A DNA stretch of 64,000 bases from Bimastos eiseni (lineage: Eukaryota > Annelida > Clitellata > Crassiclitellata > Lumbricidae): NCBI GenBank assembly GCA_959347315.1, contig OY365808.1, positions 1,668,107-1,732,106 on the forward strand. The letters run 5' to 3'. Positions 19,861 to 29,891 of the stretch are shown in pieces. Within the stretch, counting starts at the first letter, position 1. Each line of letters starts with the position of its first letter. The notes beneath the pieces were generated by a model that ran no database searches, was not told where the DNA came from, and was given only the letters and a program-made list of their open reading frames with translations. Both the position numbers and the translations under genes were made by a program.

Positions 19861-20339
19861 TGACTTAAAAGTGACAAGTATACAAGCAATCTTAATCTTG
19901 AGCTCCATTTACAAACATCATGAAAAGCTAAGCGTGTGAACAAGTGCTGCGTCAAATCAGATGGTTTGTCTAGGTATGTATACACGTGAGCAACCAAGTC
20001 CGGTGCAAGAGTAGAACAGAAGAAGACAAAGACGAAGGAAGTGGCGCTGTGGTTGGATTTATTTAGGATCAAAGACATTGAAATGATCAGTCTTGTGACT
20101 AGGGATTATGGATACCAAGCCATAACATTACCTTCCTTGGTTTACATGGAAAACGATAGCAGTAGAAGTTCCAGTCTATTGACAATGTGTGATAACAATA
20201 ATCATTGGCGTCGACCTCTGCCCTTATCCACTCTTTGGACGGACACTGCCAAAGTGCGAGCAGTGACATCATTTAGATGCTTCATCTATAAACTTATATT
20301 GGTCTACTGGCTTGTAGGCCTATATATACATCAAACTTA

Positions 20340-20480
20340 AAAGACTACTTGCCCTACAATGCCCACTCCGTCAATGCCTACATTGCATGCTTTGACAGTG
20401 TCAGTCCCAAGACTGTGAAAAAGAGGAGGGCGACGCTAATCATCTTTGTTACGACACAGTGTCGTTAAACGGCAACTGTC
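20340..20480 (+). repeat. S1 SINE-like repeat
   Basis: CCACTCCGTCAATGCC, TTTGACAGTGTCAGTCCCAAG, GAGGAGGGCGACGCTAATCA, ACACAGTGTCGTTAAACGG. A nearly complete copy. Confidence 0.8.
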
Positions 20481-22170
20481 CATTGTAATTTTGTAATGAC
20501 GAAAATTTGTATAGCGCCGTCAGTAGCAAGCTACTTCTAAGGTGCTTGACATGACAGTTCGCTGCAGATTATAGTACTAATTCTCAACAGTACAAAGAAA
20601 GCACGATTTTAACTGTTTTTTTAAGGCAGGGTAGGTTTTGGTTTCCCGGATGGCTGCAAGGAGACTGTTCCATGCACGTTGGCCAGCGACTCGAAAAGCC
20701 CGATCGCCAATTTTAATCTTGGTTCTTAGGACGAACACATCGGAGGATTTGGAAGATCGAAGTCGCAACCTGCTGGTTCCATCTGATACTGACATGATGT
20801 GGTCTGCAAGATAACGTGGCGCGCAGTTGTTGAGGCATTATTTTGTTCATCAGAGTGCAGAGTTTGAGCTTGATGCGCTCGCCTATTCTAAGCCACTGAA
20901 GCTCGTCTTGTATCGCGGTTGAAATGTTGTCGAACTTTTCCAACCGCAATACCAGATGAGCAGCAGCGTTGATAACAGCCTGAAACCGAATGATAGGCCT
21001 ACTGCACTGCGGCAAGCCAGCAAAGGCGACATTGCAGTAGTCAATTCGGCACAAGATTAGGTTCTGCACAAGATGGCGAGTCGCATCCTTTGTGAGAGAC
21101 CGAGACACGGACTTCAGCTGTCTTAAGATGGCAAAATAAGTCCAGTTATGCGTGGTGTTATGGACCGGTCTCTGTCGAGAAAACGACCGAGATTGCAGAC
21201 CTCGTTCTTAGGCTCGACAGCGTCCGCGCCAATGACAAAAGGACTGTGGTATAGTTTTTGAACTCTACGTGAAAACGAGCACCCGATAAATTAGGTGTTG
21301 GATGAATTAAGCTGCAGGTGGCTACACCTTATCCAGTCGGCGATGTCGTTAATGCAGCTTGTTGAGGTGTACCGCAGATGATAAACGTTGGGTTGGGGCG
21401 ACAGAGGCCATAGACCTGTGAGTCATCTGCTTAGAGATGACCCTGCAGGCTATGCATGGATATAATAGTGAGGATATCGGCAATGTAGAGGGGGAAAAGA
21501 ATGGTCCCAGGACTCAGCCTTGAGGGATGCCACAGGTAAGGATGGCCGTGTTGGAATGGGAGCCGGTATGGCGGACGCGTTGTTGTCTGTAAGTTAGGTA
21601 GGATATCATTCACTCCAGCACAATGGATGACAACCCAAAGAGAGATGCAGTTGCTGAAATAGGATGTCATGATCTGCGGTGTCGAAAGCGGCAAATTAAT
21701 CCAGAAGGGATAGAAGAGAGAAGTTGCCGGCGTCGACCGCATTAAGGATGTCGGAAAGGATATCTGCGAGAACCGTCTCGGTGGAGATGAAAGCACGGTA
21801 GGCCGACAGTCTGTCTGGAAACAACTGGTTGATAGGTCACCAGTTTCGTGCGCTTTCCAGAATTTTCGACAGAACATACAGGTTGGAGATTGGCCGATGG
21901 TTCCTTGCATCTGCGGTGTCTAGGAAGGTTTCTTTGGCAGTGGAGTGATTATTGCAACTTTGAAGATGGATGGAACTCTTCCGGTTGTAGTGGAGCAGCT
22001 AACCAGTTGCGTGATAAACGTGGCATTCGTTGGAGCACATTCCTTCAACAGTCACGTAGGTAATGGGTCGGATGTTGATTGCTTGTTCGGAGTGCTCTGG
22101 ATAACCTCCAGGTTGTCACTAATTGTAACAGGTGAGAATGATGGTGAGCGATGAGATGTGGTTGACTAGG
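20480..22170 (-). mobile_element. 5'-truncated CR1/L2-type LINE, frame-shifted
   Basis: Reading the minus strand, a frame at 21910-21431 holds SPGTILFPLYIADI (RT motif B). An ADDSQVYG-like catalytic box occurs at about 21434-21411 in another frame. At 21108-20713 the RT thumb region reads LILCRIDYCNVAFAGLP and VLRLEKFD. At 20795-20577 the C-terminus reads RTKIKIGDRAFRVAGQRAWNS. The 3' end has GGCGCTATACAAATTTTCG with a TTACA-like tail near 20480. Stops and frameshifts separate these blocks, so it is dead. The endonuclease half is missing. Confidence 0.85.
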
Positions 22171-22205
22171 TTGGTTCCGTAGCGTAGACAGTTGACTTTC
22201 TTCAT

Positions 22206-22290
22206 AATTGGGTGCACAGTGGTGGACAATCAGTCGAGGCTGATGTTAATATCGCCTCGACCGATTGTCCGACCCACTGTGCACCCAATT
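22206..22290. ncRNA. Near-perfect 85-nt hairpin (function unknown)
   Basis: Arms of 35 and 37 bases pair with one substitution and two single-base bulges around a 13-base loop. The outer stem is AATTGGGTGCACAGTGG. The size resembles a microRNA precursor, but a foldback transposon remnant is equally possible. No known microRNA seed was recognised. Confidence 0.3.
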
Positions 22291-22369
22291 CACCAACATC
22301 ATGGAGTCGTTCGGCTTTACTAACCATGTCAGTCAAAAAACGCACGATCAGGGAGGCATTCTGGACCCT

Positions 22370-22475
22370 GTCATCTTATACAATGCGAACGCTGTGAACT
22401 GTCCCAAACAATTTCGGTCTACATCGACAACTTTCGATTCCATTATTACACACCTCTTTTTAAAATGATACTCAA
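22370..22475 (+). repeat. R4 dispersed repeat
   Basis: TACAATGCGAACGCTGTGAA, CAATTTCGGTCTACATCGAC, ATTATTACACACCTCTTTTTAAA. Related copies are at 45985, 54540, 55284 and 56690. Confidence 0.75.
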
Positions 22476-22479
22476 CGTA

Positions 22480-22975
22480 TAATATCCGACGGACGCAAAC
22501 TGCCTGTAATTGTATGTTTCCACAACGTGTCCAAAAATAAAGGGACCCCAAATGATAATATAAAAACAAATAGGAAATATTCGTCGATTTTAAAAATGTC
22601 AATGCCATTTGAAATCTGACATATGATAATTATCCACAAATTTTTTATTTATGTCGTTGACTTTTAAACCGTTCTTCATACTCAAATCATGATGCCAAAT
22701 GACGCCGCTATAATGTCATTATTGGATAACAGGAACTGCCATATTTTACGCGGTATTAGATAAATATGCCAAGTTTAAAACGATTTTTGAATTTTTAAAA
22801 TCGACAAATATTTGCTATTTATTTTTATATTATCATTAGTGTGTCCCTGTATTTCCGGACACTTTGTATATTATAGGACTAAATCGTGAACGTTATTACA
22901 TTTATCTGATGAACTCTTATAGCAAACAGTAACAATGCTTATGACTGCCAAATTTAAATACGCCTGTCTAATGTG
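22480..22975. other. No gene recognised
   Basis: A/T-rich sequence without a nameable feature. Confidence 0.4.
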
Positions 22976-24100
22976 ATGAAACCTAAGCAGGACAATGAAA
23001 TGTCAAATAGGTAATAATTTAAATATGTGAAATAGACCTCTGTGAGCTGATGTTGTACAGCACTGGTCCGGGGAAGTACTGGCAAAGCAATATCAAGCCC
23101 CGTCTTCTTAAAGTCTTAGAAGCACCGGCTGGCTATTACACCAAAATGATATTAATGCTTTCATATTGATAATCTATCAATCCAATCAATCTCTGACTTT
23201 CCAATTGTTAGATTCAATCAATACTCACCAGTAACATTGAACCATTACGTCACAACAGAAGCAAACCAGATTTAATCCAAAGAACTCCTTGTATTCATAA
23301 TCGTAATTGCAATCGTAATCATCAAGTCTACATTCTTAAGCGCGTAACCCAGCTGGTTCACAAGTGCCGCGTCTGTCAGTAAGGTTGTCCATAGAGATCA
23401 CACATTTCTGTGAAAAAATAGCCCACCAGAATCTCTCCGATCTCCTTCATTCAGTCGCTCTAATTACACTCTTCTGTTGTCACAAAAAAGCAACCCATCG
23501 AGTCAATAGCAGGCCATTTAATGACAACAACGGGCGAAAAACAATGACTTCGATGCGCAGTAGTGCTCATTGGAGCGAGCAAATGAAAATGAGAGTTCCC
23601 TCTTAATTGGTTACTCGTGAACCAACCGGACAGAGATCTCGCGATATTTCCTGGACGCAGGTGAGATTATGCTAACGAGGCGACGCCAACTCCACGTGAC
23701 TACTACTCTGTATCCCATTGGCCCTTGCGCTGAGAGAATGTCGTATTGTGTACTATATCGATTCACGTGAAGGAATCTATGTAGATAGGTTGCAATGGAT
23801 GAGCGAATGAGCTGGAATGGGGATGTCACTCTTAAAGGGATCAATTCTTTTCATCGAATTTCAAATCCAAGGGATGTGTGTGTTCACTAGCCCTAGTTTA
23901 TACTCATACATAGCGCGCCGGATGTTCTAAAAACACATTGATCGGGCGATGTTAGGTCCGCGTGGGCAAAAAAGTCTTCAAGACAATATTGTGTAAACCG
24001 ATGTAACCGTGTGTACTTGAATACAATGCATCATATGCCCTGCATGTGTCCGTGAGTGCACGAGCGCTTGCATGGGCATATTATCACGTGACAATATAAT
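22976..24100 (-). repeat. RX promoter-like repeat, copy A
   Basis: Collinear over about 1.1 kb with the copy split by piggyBac at 57060-59640. On the minus strand the order is a CCAAT box (CCCATTGGCCC on plus, 23713-23723), E-box CCACGTGAC (23692-23700), ATGCTAA (23669), TCTCGCGA (23637-23644), then a short frame reading SLWTTLLTDAALVNQLG and another reading YDYEYKEFFGLNL. It ends at a GTGAGT donor (23228-23223). It could be the duplicated 5' end of a gene or a regulatory module of a mobile element. One frame has an in-frame stop, so coding is doubtful. Confidence 0.55.
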
Positions 24101-24649
24101 ATGCATATCTATGAATGTACATAATTATGTATGTAAAAACCTACATATGTAGTTAATTTCATGTGAATATATATATTTTTTATATGTTTATATAGGCGCT
24201 CACGTAGGCTACGCATGCATGTAAGCCTATGTATGTTTGAATTCATATATACAGATTAATATGCATGCAAGTATGAATGAGTTTATCAATATCTGTATTT
24301 ATGTTCCAGTAACCAAATAATTTTATTGATTTCGTCAGCAATAGTACAATAAAGTCATCACAACATTAGTATACTAACAAGGCTACAAAGACGAAACACA
24401 AAGCGAGATTATCCATACGTCTATGGTACGAACCAGTAAAGGAAAAGAACCATAAGTTACCCTTTACAGTTACACAAAATATTAAGAAGTACAGGTCAAA
24501 CAAATAACATAAGTTTCTCTGTTTTAACTAGTTAACTTATCCTGCTCGTATATGCACACCTTAATAATTAGTAATTGGAGCATATAAATAAAAATGACTT
24601 AATTTCAATGATGTTCCTACGTCTTCCGTTAAAGAAGAAGCTGCAAGTG

Positions 24650-24728
24650 TTGTAATATGCCAAGCGAATTTCTGTCGACTGCAACGGCCTCTGTTGTCAA
24701 AAGCGGTCGTTAAACTCTGGATCCTCCT
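24650..24728 (+). repeat. S2 repeat (LINE-tail repeat)
   Basis: GCCAAGCGAATTTCTGTCGAC, GCAACGGCCTCTGTTGTC, GGTCGTTAAACTCTGGATCC. A sense, near-consensus copy. Confidence 0.85.
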
Positions 24729-24762
24729 CCTGAATCCTCCGCTTGGACGCGTATATTAAATG

Positions 24763-24848
24763 AAGAATTGACTAAAGTTTGTTCTACAGAAATGTGTATA
24801 TATATATATATACACACATTTCTGTAGAACAAACTTTAGTCAATTCTT
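24763..24848. repeat. 86-bp near-perfect palindrome
   Basis: The two 43-base halves are reverse complements with one mismatch (outer end AAGAATTGACTAAAGTTTG). The centre is TATATA. A TA-rich tract follows to about 24890. It could be a foldback MITE or form a long hairpin RNA. Confidence 0.9.
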
Positions 24849-25164
24849 ATATATATATATATATGGGCATATATATATATATTTACATGGGCAGTATACG
24901 TCATCGGCCAATGCTAGAGTTCCACATAATTTATATCGATCGCAACCAGATTTTTGCACGTGGTCGACATTTCGATCTCTCATTTCATCGGCCTTCTTGC
25001 TCAGCGCCGATTTCAACGTCAAACTTGGTGTTTACAACGACGTTATCTCCCCATCAAGGGGCCTAAGTGATCGTCTGGCTTTCTGAACGGCATCGTCTCT
25101 ACCATCAACGCATCGTCTGCGATATATCAATGTAAGGACATTTTACATAAGCTTAAGTAGTAGT

Positions 25165-25440
25165 TTAAGTTTAGCGACACGGTTCCATGGCATATATCGC
25201 TGACATCGCCCTCCTCCTTTATCCAGACTTGGGACTGGTGCCGTCTATAAGCGCTAAGTGCAGGCAGAAGCGGGCTTATGGCGAAGGATCCGTGTAAGAC
25301 GTATTGTAATTGATATGTGCAATGCGGTTAATTGTTGCAGTTTGACGACACTGTGTGATGTAAACAAAGATCATTAGCGTCGACATCCTCTTTATTTCAG
25401 GCTTGGGACTGGCGCTGCTCGGCTGCAGGCAGTTTAGCGG
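25165..25440 (-). repeat. Two S1 SINE-like repeats, antisense
   Basis: Copies at about 25165-25262 and 25340-25440 both contain the reversed core (GACATC or CGACATCC, CCTCCTTTATCCAGACTTGGG or CTTTATTTCAGGCTTGGG, ACTGG). Confidence 0.75.
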
Positions 25441-25519
25441 TAACCTTGAATCGAGCCTAAAGTGTTGTTTTAAATAACATCAGAAGGAAGCGAAAAAAGG
25501 TGTTTATAATCAACCATTA

Positions 25520-25605
25520 CTCACGGATGGATCCAGAGTTGAAAGAAAGCTTTTAACAACAATGGCCGTTGCCGTCGACAGAAATGTTGATTGGCTTTTT
25601 AGCAC
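25520..25605 (-). repeat. S2 repeat, antisense
   Basis: GGATCCAGAGTTGAAAGAAAGC then TTTTAACAACAATGGCCG and TTGCCGTCGACAGAAATG. Confidence 0.8.
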
Positions 25606-25769
25606 GCCAAACTAATGACTTTATAGCGGCGCTTCATTTTCAGAAGTTTCCTCGCTCAGAGCGCCTTTGAATAGATATTCTGTCTTTGGCCTCATATCAA
25701 TCTAGAGATACGATGCAGCCTGAAAGCTAAAAGCAATACTAATTATTGTTATTTATTGTTGACTTTTAA

Positions 25770-25862
25770 ACGACACCGTTCTAAATCGAAGATGATTTGG
25801 TGTCACCCTCCTCATTTCTCCAGATTGGGACTGGCACTGTCAAAGTCCAAACAGTGATAAAG
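25770..25862 (-). repeat. S1 SINE-like repeat, antisense
   Basis: Reversed core GTCACCCTCCTCATTTCTCC, GATTGGGACTGGCACTGTCA. Confidence 0.7.
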
Positions 25863-25884
25863 TTCACTTATTGTCACAGACGCA

Positions 25885-26269
25885 TTCTGATAATGTATAG
25901 CATCGGTTTAACATCGAATGGTGTCAATTGTGCAGCAAGACATCATGGGTTTCAAAGGCCAATGTTGTCATGTTTAACATGAATCTCCGGAAGTGATGAC
26001 CAAATTAGTTTGACCCAAAGATTTAGCGAATAATTATGATCAACGTTATTACACGCACATAAGACGAAAACATTTCACGAGAACTGAATCAAAATTGATG
26101 ATTATGTTTAGCCACAGAATTTCATCGGCCAAGCGACCTCAAGTGACTGAATCTTGCCCAAGGTCACAGTAATCGCTTGTACTTGAAGTAGTTGCTGTTT
26201 AACGACGTCTCGCCATAATAAAGACTAATGGCGTTGCCCTCCACCATAATCCAATATTGGGACTAGTAC
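25885..26269 (+). repeat. R3 dispersed repeat, copy 2, left part
   Basis: Matches 18780-19135 and ends with an antisense S1 unit, TATTGGGACTAGTAC. The last four bases (GTAC) are the target duplication of the solo LTR that splits this copy. The rest resumes at 28811. Confidence 0.75.
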
Positions 26270-26892
26270 TGTGGCGTACACCGTTCGGACGCTACCAGGT
26301 CGCGCAACGGTGTCGGCTCCAGCCCTCTTCTGTGTCTGGAGCCACTCGAGTCACTTCTAAGTCGATTTTTAGCATAGCCTGACCGTTCTCCATCTCTGCC
26401 TATCGTAGCAGTGACTGTCAGAGGAGAATCGGGGTTGACCGTTTCTCTAAAAGAGGCAACAGTATATGACTCTGTCTCGGGATCAGACTCTATCACTTCC
26501 GCGGTCGCCGGATGGGCAACGTCCTGAGGATGGCCTTTATTCAGAACAGGGTTCGCTCTTTTACCGACCGGTGTCTTCCCTTTCTTGTTTACTCGCTTAG
26601 AGACGGTTTTCCTCTTTCTCTCTACCTGACCTGAGCTTCGTCGTATCATTCTACATCTCGTGACTCTTGAACAATCGCCAACAGGGGGCATCAAACGTTC
26701 TCCCTGTTCCGGAGAGCAGAAATATTTGTAACAAGTCCCTTCGTCACTTTGCCGTAGGCAATGCTGGCCACTGATCTTAACGTCGCCTTTTCCCAGACAC
26801 TTATCCACCGGAAATCGCACCTTCCACTCTTCATGTACCTCTCGCTCCATGTCCGTGTGTGGCATACCGGCCTCACACGTGTAAATTATCAT
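26263..26892 (-). CDS. ORF inside LTR, Cys-rich then basic, 209 codons
   Basis: This sense-strand ORF occupies the 3' quarter of the solo LTR and continues out of it (…ERCTPQ, then one flanking residue and stop). The first 80 residues have Cys at about 6, 32, 45, 54, 59, 74 and 80. The middle is strongly basic (KRKTVSKRVNKKGKTPVGKR) and the C-terminal third is polar. The 29892-30518 copy is about 95% identical in protein. In an intact 5' LTR the frame would continue into the internal region, so it may be the first exon or N-terminus of the element's gag-like protein, or an accessory protein. I recognise no named domain. The Cys spacing loosely recalls secreted VWC-type modules, while the basic segment suggests nucleic-acid binding. 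Function unknown. Confidence 0.55.
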   Translation of the reverse strand: MIIYTCEAGMPHTDMEREVHEEWKVRFPVDKCLGKGDVKISGQHCLRQSDEGTCYKYFCSPEQGERLMPPVGDCSRVTRCRMIRRSSGQVERKRKTVSKRVNKKGKTPVGKRANPVLNKGHPQDVAHPATAEVIESDPETESYTVASFRETVNPDSPLTVTATIGRDGERSGYAKNRLRSDSSGSRHRRGLEPTPLRDLVASERCTPQY

Positions 26893-26959
26893 GCACCACG
26901 ATTTACCGTCCTCTGCGTTTTGCAGTTATCCACCAATACCGTAACATATACTGAGACTT

Positions 26960-27400
26960 CGGGAAAACCCGGGGAGTATCTATGACCACGTTAGGTAGCC
27001 AAGAAGAATATTTATCGAAAAACCGTAATACAATCAAGAAGAGAATATCGCGGGAAAACCGCAATTAAAGATACTGCGTTCAGACACACAAGTAAAGATA
27101 TCGCGGGGAAACCGCGAGTAAAGATATTGTTGCGATCAGACACGCAAGTCAAGAAACCACGGAAGACCGCGGGAGTAAGTATGACCACGTTAGGTAGCCA
27201 ACAAGAATATTTGTCGAAAGACCGTAAGACCGCGAATAAAGATATTTCGAATCAGACGCGCGAGTAAAGATATTGCGATTAGACACGTAAATAAAGAAAC
27301 CACGGAAGACCGCGGGAGTAAGTATGACCACGTTAGGTAGCCAAGTATATATATTACAGGGAGTAAGTATGACCACGTTAGGTAGCCAAGTATATATATT
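26960..27400. repeat. Hairpin-rich tandem block inside solo LTR
   Basis: Repeats of GACCACGTTAGGTAGCCAA occur at about 26985, 27183, 27327 and 27371. Between them are AAAGATAT-linked units with TCGCGGGGAAACCGCGA (6-bp stem, GGAAA loop) and the palindrome CCGCGG. The block recurs in the second LTR (30590-31015). Confidence 0.85.
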
Positions 27401-27502
27401 ACAGGGGAAAAGAAGATGAGGCAACAGCCGCAATTATTGAGGTCTTCGGCACCAGTCACGACCGTTTCTTGTAATCGTCGTAAGCACCAAGGGGGTCACC
27501 CT

Positions 27503-27670
27503 CCCCGTATTTATCGAACGTATTCAATGGGAAACTTTCCCCGTATTTATCGAACGTATTCAATGGGAAACTTTCCCCGTATTTATCGAACGTATTCAAT
27601 GGGAAACTTTCCCCGTATTTATCGAACGTATTCAATGGGAAACTTTCCCTGTATTTATCGAACGTATTAC
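27503..27670. repeat. 36-bp tandem repeat, five units
   Basis: Each unit starts CCCCGTATTTATCGAACG, at 27503, 27539, 27575, 27611 and 27647. The second LTR has three units (31124-31215). Confidence 0.95.
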
Positions 27671-28020
27671 CGGCCTCTCTTTCGGTCTGTACGGTTGCTA
27701 CTACGGGAATCTAGCCGGCTTGTATTTCTAGCGGCCACCCTAATTTTCTCGGTCTCGGCCACCCGGAACTTTTGCGTATCCGACAACCTGCTGGAAAACG
27801 CGAGGATTAACTATGACCGTTCTAGGTAGCCAACCTTTATATTTCTTGGTTACCAAAACTTTCTCAGACTCGGCCACCCGAAACTTTTGCGTATCCGACA
27901 ACCTGCTGAAAAACGCGAGGATTAACTATGACCGATCTAGGTAGCCAACATTTATATTTCTTGGTTACCAAAACTTTCTCACGGTCTGCGCGGTCGGGGA
28001 TTTTTCCCAGTCTATATATC

Positions 28021-28260
28021 TGTCGGCCGCCGATGCCTCTCTCGGTATATGCGGTCGGTCCCTTCCGGGACTCACCCAGTCTGTCTCACTGTCGGCCGCC
28101 GAGGCCTCTCTCGGTATATGCGGTCGGTCCCTTCTGGGACTCACCCAGTCTGTCTCACTGTCGGCCGCCGAGGCCTCTCTCGGTATATGCGGTCGGTCCC
28201 TTCTGGGACTCACCCAGTCGGTCTCACTGTCGGCCGCCGAGGCCTCTCTTGGTATATGCG
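28021..28260. repeat. 69-bp tandem repeat, about four units
   Basis: Units start TGTCGGCCGCCGA at 28021, 28090, 28159 and 28228. The second LTR has two. Together with the 36-bp repeat and a 118-bp duplication this accounts for nearly all of the 331-bp length difference between the two LTRs. Confidence 0.95.
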
Positions 28261-28810
28261 AACGGCTAACCCGGGCTTTACCCGGTCTTTACACAGACCT
28301 GTGATTTATTTATTTCACTGTCGGACCTTCCCGAGGAAGCAACCTCACGATCGGCTGCAGACTTTCTCGCGATCGATAACAGGGTGGGGCCCCAGCCCTA
28401 TCAGATCGGCAGAGTCGGTCTCAACACCAGACGCTCGGCTGTAGCTCGGACTAGTTTTTGGACGCCCTCTCGTCCGCAACTATATTTTCTCGCAACTTGC
28501 CGTGAACCAAGCTTTGAACGAACGCTCACCGACCACACGGGTGTGCGGTATTAATCGCTAACCAAAGAATTCAATGCACCGTATATGCAGAGCAGTCGTC
28601 ACCACTCTACAATATAAGCGACGCACCGCATGTCAGGTTATACTCAACCCGATTCATGCGTCTGCACGCTATGCACAGAACTACAAACCGCCGATCGGTC
28701 TTCCCTCCAATACCAACACTGTAAGAAAATGTACGTAAATTAAGCGCTATGGCGAGCCGATTAATTACGAACAAATTCTTTAATCCAAGCCTTGTGGCCT
28801 GTCCGCCACA

Positions 28811-29110
28811 GTACTACCACCGATGGGGCCTTGCCTTAGAATATTTCCAATGCTTTAAGAAGTCTTATGACTTTTCCGTCTCAACTACTGTAACGCCGTC
28901 CTATCCGGTGTATACCGTTATCGACACTAAAACCCGTAGCCTCAGTCCTACTGCGATTCAGTTAAACAATTAAAACTACCACCGCAATAAAATGTTCTGA
29001 TCTCGGGCTATGATGTCAATGGCATCTTATTCTGTTAATTTGTCAATAACCATTGACGTATCCTAACTATTATTGCACGATAATGGACCTTTAAAAAGGT
29101 GTGTTGTAAG

Positions 29111-29201
<91 letters not shown>

Positions 29202-29760
29202 ATATATATATATATATACATATATATATTATATTCAAATGCTGTTCTTTGCGTGTTGTTGCACAGCTAGGGAACGCTAGAATAATAATTTAAAGCATTA
29301 ATTATATAGAAAGGTTGATGAGTTTCTGTCTGAAATCTATACATTGACGATTGACCTCATAGCATGAAAGGCCTACCTAATACTGATCAGAGGAATACCT
29401 GGTGGTTATCATTGTTTAACGACATCATACTTGCAATCTGATTCTAATCGCCTTAAGGCTCTCTCCACATGTACATCACATCCGTTCTGGATCATTTCCC
29501 GCAGTCATAACATCCACGGTTAGGCCATGTTCTCTCACCAGCCCCGAATAACTACGATCATCAAAGCCAAAGGTTTAACTGGACTTCACACAAACCGGAA
29601 GTTCAGAAATCATGTTCTCTTTGTGTAAATTTTTAGATTATATACTCCAATCGAAATCAGAATCAAGAATCTTTATAAAGTCTTTAGAAACCGTTTTGAA
29701 GGTGTCCACAGATAGCCTTAGACAAGTCGTCCATTGCTACATCCTTTGAGTAACAATGTG
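28811..29760 (+). repeat. R3 dispersed repeat, copy 2, right part
   Basis: Resumes after the LTR with GTACTACCACCGATGGGGCC, matching 19150-19860. A short reverse-transcriptase-like stretch is decayed. The copy is further interrupted by the CA tract at 29112. Its right part has CAGAAATCATG and TTTTGAAGGTGTCC. Confidence 0.7.
29112..29225. repeat. (CA)n then (TA)n microsatellite
   Basis: About 44 CA units followed by an alternating TA tract. His/Thr frames here are artefacts. Confidence 0.97.
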
Positions 29761-29890
29761 TGTTTATAGGGATTGCACCAGGTATGGATAAAGGATGAGG
29801 ATGACGTCAATGACCCATGTTATCGCACTGTGTAGCAAAATTGAAACAACTACTTTTACATACAACGCCAACTCCGTCAATTTCTGAAGG
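29755..29890 (+). repeat. S1 SINE-like fragments
   Basis: GGTATGGATAAAGGATGAGG, TGACGTCAATGACC, CACTGTGTAGCAAAATTG, then ACAACGCCAACTCCGTCAAT. Partial copies abutting the LTR. Confidence 0.55.
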
Positions 29891-29891
29891 C

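Larger units (their letters stand above)
26270..28810 (-). mobile_element. Solo LTR of a Ty3/gypsy-type element (2.54 kb)
   Basis: Bounded by TGTGGCG and CGCCACA and flanked on both sides by GTAC, so it is a complete solo LTR. The same sequence, shorter, is at 29896-32105 joined to a minus-strand pol, which fixes the sense strand as minus. It contains, in plus coordinates, a 209-codon sense ORF at its 3' end, a hairpin-rich repeat block (26960-27400), five 36-bp units (27503-27670), a duplicated 118-bp block (about 27735-27960) and four 69-bp units (28021-28260). Most LTRs are a few hundred bp, so 2.5 kb is unusually long. The homologous uninterrupted site exists at 19132-19165. Confidence 0.9.

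Noticed and set aside
27503..28260. Regular repeats that could be mistaken for a CRISPR array
   Set aside because: The 36-bp and 69-bp units are contiguous with no unique spacers, lie inside an LTR and occur in eukaryotic DNA.
27928..28444. Plus- and minus-strand frames with repeated RPLSVYAVGPF-like units
   Set aside because: They simply translate the 69-bp tandem units of the LTR; the counterpart in the second LTR differs only by unit number.
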